From positions 1-13,027 of the forward strand of contig CAYJGB010000041.1 in NCBI GenBank assembly GCA_964369405.1: a DNA stretch of 13,027 nt. The letters run 5' to 3'. The notes beneath the pieces were generated by a model, which was not told the origin of the DNA, ran no database searches, and saw only the letters and a program-made list of their open reading frames with translations. Position 1 is the first letter of the stretch. Each line of letters opens with the position of its first letter. This document shows positions 8,320 to 13,027 of this stretch, piece by piece. Made by a program: the position numbers and the translations under genes. This DNA is from CAYJFG01 sp964369405 (GTDB taxonomy: Bacteria > Bacillota > Clostridia > Oscillospirales > Acutalibacteraceae).

Positions 8320-8598
8320 CTAAAGTGGACCTAAATATGTAACTGTACCCGTGGTTGTTCCTGTAACTCTGTATTTCCCTGATTTCTTAAATGTTGTTTT
8401 TACAGCATTTACAGCAACACTACCGTGAAAGCTTCTAAGATAGCAAGAAGACATATAAGAGCCAACAAAACAAGTACCTTTTGCTTTACAATATATAATT
8501 CTCACAGCACAACCACCATTTATATTATTAATAACTTCTTGTGATGATATTATACAATCATTATAACTTTCTAATGAATTTATGTCAATCTTTTTCAT
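8320..8598 (-). CDS. RiPP precursor peptide with double-glycine leader
   Basis: This 92-aa peptide is the likely product-encoding gene of the cluster. The leader, residues 1-29, has the amphipathic pattern SQEVINNINGG and ends in Gly28-Gly29, the site expected for the C39 exporter. The predicted core is 63 residues with four cysteines (Cys30, 37, 43 and 52), all in its first 23 residues. A basic, Thr/Gly-rich tail follows (for example YRVTGTTTGTVTYLGPL). A fifth Cys (15) is in the leader. A strong GGAGG lies 7 bases before the ATG. The maturase gene lies 62 bases upstream and the exporter one gene downstream. Radical SAM/SPASM enzymes commonly install thioether crosslinks from Cys (sactipeptides, ranthipeptides), so the clustered cysteines are the best candidates. 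The actual modification cannot be read from sequence. It may be a bacteriocin or a signalling peptide. Confidence 0.85.
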   Translation of the reverse strand: MKKIDINSLESYNDCIISSQEVINNINGGCAVRIIYCKAKGTCFVGSYMSSCYLRSFHGSVAVNAVKTTFKKSGKYRVTGTTTGTVTYLGPL

Positions 8599-8631
8599 GG
8601 TTTAACCTCCTTAAATTTACCCTTTAATATA

Positions 8632-8643
8632 AAACCCATATAC
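8632..8643. repeat. Right copy of inverted repeat flanking the precursor gene
   Basis: AAACCCATATAC lies in the 62-base gap between the maturase stop and the precursor start, about 21 bases upstream of the precursor ribosome site. It pairs as an inverted repeat with 8272-8283. I could not find a clear sigma-A promoter in this gap, so the precursor is probably read from the maturase transcript, from a weak promoter, or both. Confidence 0.45.
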
Positions 8644-8660
8644 AATATAACATAAATTGA

Positions 8661-10439
8661 TTACACTATAATAATATTAGAAACTTTTGTTATAAAAACT
8701 TGATATAATTCTTTTTGAATTTTAGGATAGTTTATTTGTCTAAAATAAACATAGCCATTTTTTATTTCTTCAATTATAATATACTTAAATCTTGTGTCTC
8801 TTATTTTATTAACCATACAAATGGCAGGAAAATTAATATTTTTAGTTAAAAAATTATTTTCTAGCATATAAACATCAACATCTACGTATTTTCGTAAAAA
8901 TGCCACCATACTTTCAATTTTACAACCATAAGAGTCCAATTGAATATTTTCTACTATATCACTAAAATTGATTTTAACATTTTTATCAACTAAGAAACAA
9001 TTTGCTACCCATAAAGAAGAATCTGTCTGATAATAATATTGTGTATCTATTACAAATTGTATCAATTTATTGTAAATATGATTTTGATACAACTGAATTT
9101 TTTTAACAAGACACATAGCTATTTTAACTAACTCATTTTTAATAACACAAATGTTTTCAACTGGTTTTAATAAATCTCCATTTTTTAAATATGAATTAAT
9201 ATAACACTCTCCACCACATATGTGCTTTATATGACAATCATTACAATATTTATTGTTAGATTGAGGAATATAGTATTTATTTATCAATTCAGATTGTATT
9301 CCTTCATTTATATCCCCTAGATAAAAAGCACTATGACCTACCATAACACTACAAGAATAAATGTTGCCACTAGAATCAACAGAAATTCTATTTTTTCCAG
9401 CATCACAAGCATAATATCCAGTGTAATTTTTAAACAAAACATCTTTTAAATAATTCCCAAACAAATCTGCTCCTTTAATTATTTTTTCTAAATAATCAAA
9501 ATTATTATTAGAAAGTTGGTCATATATTTTTCCACTTAATCGTTCATAACTTTTTATTAAACACTCTAAATTGAACTTCTTTATATCATACTCTGAAGCG
9601 TCAAAATTTCTTATCATATTCATACTTACACAATCAACATTTTGCAAATTATATATTGAATTATAAATTTTATCTACATTTTGATTTTGAGGTGTTATAG
9701 TTACTGCTACTCCTAATTTTTTGGTTTTGAACATTTTTAGATTTTTAATTATATTATCATACGTTCCTTTTCCAGTAATGTATACTCTATTATTATCATT
9801 AGTTACTTTGTCACCATCAATACTAACTCCTAGAATTATTGAATGTTCACTTTCTAAATAATCAACCATTTCATTAGTTAACAGCGTTAAATTAGTACAC
9901 ATCATTATGTCAATTATTTTACCAACTTTATTTTGCTTATTTTTGCAATATAAAACAATATCTTTTATCAAATCTATGTTTAACAAAGGCTCACCCGATC
10001 CTGATAAATCGATTACATACCTGTTTGCAAATGGTGCATATTCATCAATAAAGTAATTAATACATTTAATTGCCATTTCTGTAGTTAATTCATTTGAATT
10101 TAAATATTCAGAATCCTTGAAACAATATTTGCAACTTAAATTACATGCTCGTGATGGATGCAAGCAGATTGTAAACTGACCATATTTTAATTGCTTTTTA
10201 TGTTCATCAACACTTAATGAGTTCATTAATGATAATCTCTTACTTATATCAACTTTCATAAAGCTATCAAATTCAACTGGGTCATTTTCTTTAGCAATTC
10301 TTACTATATCTATAAAATCTAAAAAATGTACTCCTACTTTTATTTTATTATCTGTTTTTAATTTAAAATAATAATTCAAATCAATTATGTACATTAATTT
10401 AACTTTGAGATATTCAAATACTAATATGTCAAATCTCAT
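8661..10439 (-). CDS. Radical SAM/SPASM peptide maturase with a C-terminal dead C39-like domain
   Basis: This 592-aa enzyme is expected to modify the precursor through S-adenosylmethionine radical chemistry. The 4Fe-4S/SAM motif CNLSCKYC has Cys99, Cys103 and Cys106; a SGSGEP segment at 146-151 is the GGE-like SAM-binding loop. The SPASM domain is complete in the CX12GX4C pattern (Cys345, Gly358, Cys363), then Cys399, 402, 408, 412 and 431, enough for auxiliary clusters. Residues about 462-592 are extra. They align with the peptidase domain of the neighbouring exporter at a constant offset of 459 residues and end where that domain ends. Cys15, His93 and Asp109 become Ser474, Lys552 and Gln568, so this part should not cleave. 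I infer a leader-binding role. The first ATG is used (AGAGGG 5 bases upstream). It heads the operon. It may belong to the clostridial Cys-rich-peptide maturase group, but I cannot confirm that. Confidence 0.9.
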   Translation of the reverse strand: MRFDILVFEYLKVKLMYIIDLNYYFKLKTDNKIKVGVHFLDFIDIVRIAKENDPVEFDSFMKVDISKRLSLMNSLSVDEHKKQLKYGQFTICLHPSRACNLSCKYCFKDSEYLNSNELTTEMAIKCINYFIDEYAPFANRYVIDLSGSGEPLLNIDLIKDIVLYCKNKQNKVGKIIDIMMCTNLTLLTNEMVDYLESEHSIILGVSIDGDKVTNDNNRVYITGKGTYDNIIKNLKMFKTKKLGVAVTITPQNQNVDKIYNSIYNLQNVDCVSMNMIRNFDASEYDIKKFNLECLIKSYERLSGKIYDQLSNNNFDYLEKIIKGADLFGNYLKDVLFKNYTGYYACDAGKNRISVDSSGNIYSCSVMVGHSAFYLGDINEGIQSELINKYYIPQSNNKYCNDCHIKHICGGECYINSYLKNGDLLKPVENICVIKNELVKIAMCLVKKIQLYQNHIYNKLIQFVIDTQYYYQTDSSLWVANCFLVDKNVKINFSDIVENIQLDSYGCKIESMVAFLRKYVDVDVYMLENNFLTKNINFPAICMVNKIRDTRFKYIIIEEIKNGYVYFRQINYPKIQKELYQVFITKVSNIIIV

Positions 10440-10467
10440 GCTTTCCCTCTTTTCCCTATTATTACAA

Positions 10468-10480
10468 ATTATATATTATA
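10468..10480 (-). promoter_or_regulatory. Probable -10 region of the maturase operon
   Basis: On the minus strand TATAAT occurs twice, at 10475-10480 and 10468-10473, which would give a 5' leader of roughly 20-30 bases before the maturase ATG at 10439. No good -35 hexamer lies 17 bases upstream of either; the nearest is AAATCA or GTTAAA. A TAACGAA element (10503-10509) lies next to the -35 position. A consensus -10 with a poor -35 suggests activator-dependent transcription, fitting control by the divergent response regulator. Confidence 0.5.
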
Positions 10481-10499
10481 ATAACATAAATTTAACTTG

Positions 10500-10542
10500 A
10501 TTTTCGTTACTACAAAACATTATTTTTCGTTGTTTTTTGTTG
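10500..10542. promoter_or_regulatory. Repeated ACGAA-core elements, candidate Spo0A-like operator
   Basis: Three related 10-base elements lie between the divergent operons: ATTTTCGTTA (10500-10509), TTTTTCGTTG (10523-10532) and TTTTTTGTTG (10533-10542). The last two are adjacent tandem copies differing at one base. Read on the other strand the cores are TAACGAA, CAACGAA and CAACAAA. The first two share the CGAA half of the Spo0A box TGTCGAA. Spo0A is known to bind tandem boxes about 10 bp apart, often overlapping the -35. The regulator encoded 60 bases away has a Spo0A-type DNA-binding domain. Confidence 0.5.
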
Positions 10543-10568
10543 CTTTTTATCAAAATCAACAGTATAAT
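10540..10568 (+). promoter_or_regulatory. Probable promoter of the two-component genes
   Basis: A perfect -10 TATAAT at 10563-10568 is preceded by a 17-base spacer and a poor -35 TTGCTT at 10540-10545. Transcription would begin near 10575, leaving about 27 bases before the regulator ATG. The second tandem operator-like repeat overlaps the -35 by 3 bases. That arrangement fits positive autoregulation by the response regulator, though repression is also possible. Confidence 0.55.
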
Positions 10569-10601
10569 TAAATTAACAATTAAATTATAAGGTGATAAAG
10601 T

Positions 10602-11366
10602 ATGAATAAAAGCGTATCTATTCTTTTAGTTGAGGACGATATAGATGTATGTGCTAATTTTGTAAACTTAACTGAAAATGATATTGATTTAAATATAGTT
10701 GCTGTAACGAATAATTCAATTAAAGCTATTTCTTTAATTGAAGATTTTTATCCAGATATTTTAATACTTGATATAGAACTACATAGTGGTGGTGGTAGTG
10801 GAATTGATGTATTAAAAACTTTGCCAAATGTAAACATACCTAAGTTACCGTATATTCTAGTAACTACTAATAATTCGAGTGATATAACTCACAATGCTAT
10901 TAGGCAACTTGGAGCTGACTACATAATGACAAAATACCAAGAAAACTATAGCGAAAAATATGTTATTGATTTTATTAAAACAATTTCTCCTATTATTAAA
11001 TCAAAAAAATCTTCTTCAAATATTATTCCTCCAGCAGAAATTAAACAAAATGTAAAGCGAAAAGTTATGAATGAATTAAATTTAATAGGAATTAGTCAAA
11101 AATCAAAAGGGTATTTATATTTAGTTGATGCTATTATTATGATAATAGACAATCGAACTGAAAACCTATATGGAAATGTTGCAAAACTACATAATAAAAC
11201 AGAAAGCAGTGTAGAAAGAGCTATGCAAAATTCGATAAACAGAGCTTGGGCAACTTCTGATATAAACGATTTACTCACTTTCTATACTGCTAAGATAAAT
11301 TCTTCTAAAGGTGTTCCAACTTTAACAGAATTTATTTATTACTATGCTAATAAAATTAAATATTAA
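10602..11366 (+). CDS. Response regulator with Spo0A-type DNA-binding domain
   Basis: This 254-aa transcription regulator has a receiver domain at about 5-130: acidic pocket Glu11-Asp12-Asp13, phospho-acceptor Asp57 in ILILDIEL, switch Thr88/89 and Lys111. Its C-terminal domain, about 150-254, resembles the Spo0A effector domain: GISQKSKGYLYLVDAI, the SSVERAMQNSINRAW recognition-helix region at about 202-216, and a C-terminal helix ending NKIKY. It is not the master Spo0A itself, since it sits in a peptide cluster beside its own kinase and its DNA-contacting helix differs from canonical Spo0A. AAGGTG lies 7 bases before the ATG. It is divergent from the maturase operon and followed by the kinase, so it most likely controls peptide production in response to the kinase. 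Likely targets are the ACGAA elements in the shared promoter region. Confidence 0.88.
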   Translation: MNKSVSILLVEDDIDVCANFVNLTENDIDLNIVAVTNNSIKAISLIEDFYPDILILDIELHSGGGSGIDVLKTLPNVNIPKLPYILVTTNNSSDITHNAIRQLGADYIMTKYQENYSEKYVIDFIKTISPIIKSKKSSSNIIPPAEIKQNVKRKVMNELNLIGISQKSKGYLYLVDAIIMIIDNRTENLYGNVAKLHNKTESSVERAMQNSINRAWATSDINDLLTFYTAKINSSKGVPTLTEFIYYYANKIKY

Positions 11367-11397
11367 AAAGTCTAAAGAACCAGTTCAACATTTTTAA

Positions 11398-11435
11398 CCA
11401 CCTCCATATTTTAATTCTATAAAATATAAAGGTGG
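11398..11435 (+). promoter_or_regulatory. Hairpin in the regulator-kinase intergenic leader
   Basis: CCACCT (11398-11403) pairs with AGGTGG (11430-11435), and ATATTTTA (11406-11413) pairs with TAAAATAT (11420-11427), with a 2x2 internal loop and a 6-base loop. No T-run follows on either strand, so it is not a standard terminator. The 3' arm contains AAAGGTGG, a ribosome-site-like sequence. The 5' arm contains ACCTCC (11400-11405), the exact complement of GGAGGT before the kinase. Two mutually exclusive foldings are therefore possible, which suggests translational control of the kinase. Confidence 0.45.
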
Positions 11436-11442
11436 ATTTAAC

Positions 11443-11502
11443 TTGCTTTGCTATGTTGTTTTTCGTATTAATTCATTGTTTTTAGGAGGTTTTTATGATT
11501 GA
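11443..11502 (+). CDS. Possible short leader ORF overlapping the kinase start
   Basis: A TTG at 11443 lies 7 bases after AAAGGTGG and opens 19 codons (second to last residues LCYVVFRINSLFLGGFYD). The TGA at 11500-11502 lies just past the kinase ATG at 11495, an overlap of 8 bases. The kinase ribosome site GGAGG is inside this ORF. If translated, it could couple kinase expression to the hairpin upstream. It could equally be a chance frame. No family is recognised. Confidence 0.25.
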   Translation: MLCYVVFRINSLFLGGFYD

Positions 11503-12937
11503 AACATCACTAAAATTTTTCACAATAACATTATCAACTTTTTATGTTTTTTACAAATTGAATAATATTAAACTAAAAAACAAACATGTTTTTATCGTTT
11601 TATTTTTTTCGATTATATGTGGAATTTTAATGTTAGCTGTTAGGAGTACATTTAATGCATTTATATATGTACTTTTATTTTTGATAATATCATTACAGTT
11701 AAAATTTTTAATCAAAAAGAATATAAATTTTACTACACTTTATACCCTAATCGCTTTAAGTATTAGTTCAATTTACTTTTTCTTTTTATCAGCAATATCT
11801 ACTATCTTAACGTATCATATTTTAAATGATACTCTATTTGGCTTTATTTTTTCTGTTTTGATATGTTGCATACTTCAATTCATATCAATATATATTACTT
11901 TCAAATTAAAACGATTAAAATCGGCTACAGCAGACATTAATTCACTTTTAACTTCAAATATTGGTATCTATATAAGTGCTGTTTTACTTGTATTCTTCTC
12001 AGCAACCATAGATATAAACAAGTTATTTGAATCCCTAACTATATTATTTACTATTGCTTTTCTTTCTATTTTACTAGTAATATGGTGGCGAAATCATATT
12101 ACACAAGTTTATAAAGAAAAAATTCAAATAAGAAATTCAGAAATTTATGAAAACACTATAAAAGAGTTAGAAGAACAAGTTTCTAAATATTCTATAGACA
12201 ACGAAAAAATGTCTAAAGTTATACATAAAGATAATAAAATAATACCCGCCATGCATTTTGCACTAACTGAAATTTTGACTTGCACTTCTATGGAACAACA
12301 AAAGACAAAATCATCATCTTTGCTTAATCAAATTAATGCATTAACTGATGAACGAAAAAATATATTAACAACTAAAAACAGTAAAGAGCTTAATTTTCCT
12401 TCTACTAATATTACCTCTACTGATGCTTGTTTAGTGTACTTATACAACAAAGCAACAAAAAGCAACATTTTTATTAAATTTACTATTAGTTTAGACTTAA
12501 AAGACATTATTTCTACAATTATTAATGAAAACGATTTTAATACTCTAATGCTTGATTTATGTGAAAATGCAATTATTGCTACTTCATATTCAGAAAAAAA
12601 AGAAATATTAATTGAAACAACTTATATAAACAATATTTTTTCTATTAAAATTTACGATACTGCATCTCACTTTGAACCTAATATTATTTCGTCACTTGGA
12701 ATAAGAAGAGCTACTACTCATCTTATAGATGGTGGCAGTGGAATTGGTTTGATGTCCTCGGTTGAACTTATAAAGAAACATAGTGCCAGTTTCTATATTA
12801 ATGAATTAAAAGAAAACAACCTATATAGCAAGTGTGTTTCAGTTGAGTTTGATAAAAAATCCGAAATTAGAATCCATAGTGACCGACAACGAATAGTGAA
12901 AATTGCAAATTCAAGAAAAGATTTAGTGCTTATTTAA
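11495..12937 (+). CDS. AgrC-like GHKL sensor histidine kinase
   Basis: This 480-aa membrane kinase is the partner of the response regulator. The N-terminal half, to about residue 198, has six or seven hydrophobic helices, as in peptide-sensing AgrC-type kinases. A coiled-coil-like stretch (about 205-240) leads to the phospho-acceptor His244 in IHKDNKIIPAM. The ATPase domain has an N-box (LMLDLCENAI, Asn358), a G1-type Asp388 in IKIYDTA and a glycine loop GGSGIGL at 413-419. About 25 polar residues follow the usual domain end. The ribosome site GGAGGT lies 5 bases before the ATG. A 128-base leader with a hairpin separates it from the regulator. It may sense the exported peptide or an outside cue and phosphorylate Asp57 of the regulator. 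The ligand is unknown. Confidence 0.88.
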   Translation: MIETSLKFFTITLSTFYVFYKLNNIKLKNKHVFIVLFFSIICGILMLAVRSTFNAFIYVLLFLIISLQLKFLIKKNINFTTLYTLIALSISSIYFFFLSAISTILTYHILNDTLFGFIFSVLICCILQFISIYITFKLKRLKSATADINSLLTSNIGIYISAVLLVFFSATIDINKLFESLTILFTIAFLSILLVIWWRNHITQVYKEKIQIRNSEIYENTIKELEEQVSKYSIDNEKMSKVIHKDNKIIPAMHFALTEILTCTSMEQQKTKSSSLLNQINALTDERKNILTTKNSKELNFPSTNITSTDACLVYLYNKATKSNIFIKFTISLDLKDIISTIINENDFNTLMLDLCENAIIATSYSEKKEILIETTYINNIFSIKIYDTASHFEPNIISSLGIRRATTHLIDGGSGIGLMSSVELIKKHSASFYINELKENNLYSKCVSVEFDKKSEIRIHSDRQRIVKIANSRKDLVLI

Positions 12938-12953
12938 ATCTAATAGCATTATC

Positions 12954-13027
12954 TTACCCCTCCCCCACAAACCTTTCATAGTTCATATCAAACACCACCT
13001 CTAATTCATAACCTTTTTTAACTTTTA
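12954..13027 (-). CDS. C-terminal end of a convergent gene, possibly a site-specific recombinase
   Basis: Twenty-four codons of an open frame run in from the right edge on the minus strand and stop at TAA (12954-12956), 16 bases from the kinase stop. The tail reads KVKKGYELEVVFD then MNYERFVGEG. The pattern GYELxVxFxxxYExF resembles the extreme C-terminus of large serine recombinases of Firmicutes as I remember them, but so short a piece cannot prove it. Its codons (GTG, GGG, GAG) are richer in G than those of the kinase next to it, so it is probably not part of the peptide cluster. The start lies outside the window. Confidence 0.4.
   Translation of the reverse strand, partial: KVKKGYELEVVFDMNYERFVGEG

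Noticed and set aside
8320..10439. Lanthipeptide or lasso peptide cluster
   Set aside because: No LanB/LanC/LanM, lasso cyclase or lasso protease is present; the only modifying enzyme is radical SAM/SPASM.
11096..11278. Minus-strand open frame opposite the Spo0A-type domain
   Set aside because: The plus-strand frame carries a clear regulator domain, and the antisense frame has no start signal or family likeness.
10602..11366. The master sporulation regulator Spo0A
   Set aside because: Domain layout is similar, but it sits with a dedicated kinase in a peptide locus and its DNA-contacting segment differs from canonical Spo0A. A paralogue is the better call.
11398..11435. Intrinsic terminator between regulator and kinase
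   Set aside because: The stem is real, but no T-run follows on either strand, and the kinase has no obvious separate promoter, so termination is not supported.

Overview
The window looks like a stretch of a low-GC, probably spore-forming Firmicute (Clostridia-like). Hand counts of three 60-base lines in the central operon give about 26% G+C. The response regulator ends in a Spo0A-type DNA-binding domain, a fold known from the endospore-forming Firmicutes. No species can be named from the sequence alone.

Most of the window (about 1.4-12.9 kb) is a ribosomally made, post-translationally modified peptide (RiPP) locus. A long minus-strand operon reads leftward from about 10.44 kb. In order it encodes a radical SAM/SPASM peptide maturase, a 92-aa precursor with a double-glycine leader and a 63-aa Cys-containing core, a sugar-binding-type lipoprotein, a C39-peptidase ABC exporter (PCAT), MalF-like and MalG-like permeases, a very short membrane-fusion-protein-like protein, and a MacB/FtsX-like permease. 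Genes from the exporter onward are packed 3-16 bp apart. Divergent from the operon is a plus-strand two-component pair: a Spo0A-C response regulator and an AgrC-like GHKL histidine kinase. Between the divergent genes lie A/T-rich repeats with an ACGAA core, which are plausible binding sites for the regulator.

Proposed working order: the kinase/regulator pair switches on the operon, the maturase modifies the precursor, and the PCAT cuts after Gly-Gly and exports the core. The importer-like and MacB-like membrane proteins have no ATPase gene in the window. Their role (immunity, uptake, sensing or export help) cannot be read from sequence.

The most unusual signal is the C-terminus of the maturase, about residues 462-592. 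It aligns with the peptidase domain of the neighbouring PCAT at a constant residue offset of 459, but the Cys, His and Asp triad positions are Ser, Lys and Gln. It looks like a catalytically dead C39 domain fused to a radical SAM enzyme, possibly for leader recognition.

The edges look like a different genomic background. On the left is a 5'-truncated von Willebrand A/calcium-repeat protein gene, with G+C near 34% in three sampled lines, directly abutting the operon's last gene. On the right is the last 24 codons of a convergent gene, possibly a site-specific recombinase. Together they suggest the locus was acquired or rearranged. I saw no tRNA, rRNA, CRISPR array, complete insertion sequence or convincing intrinsic terminator.
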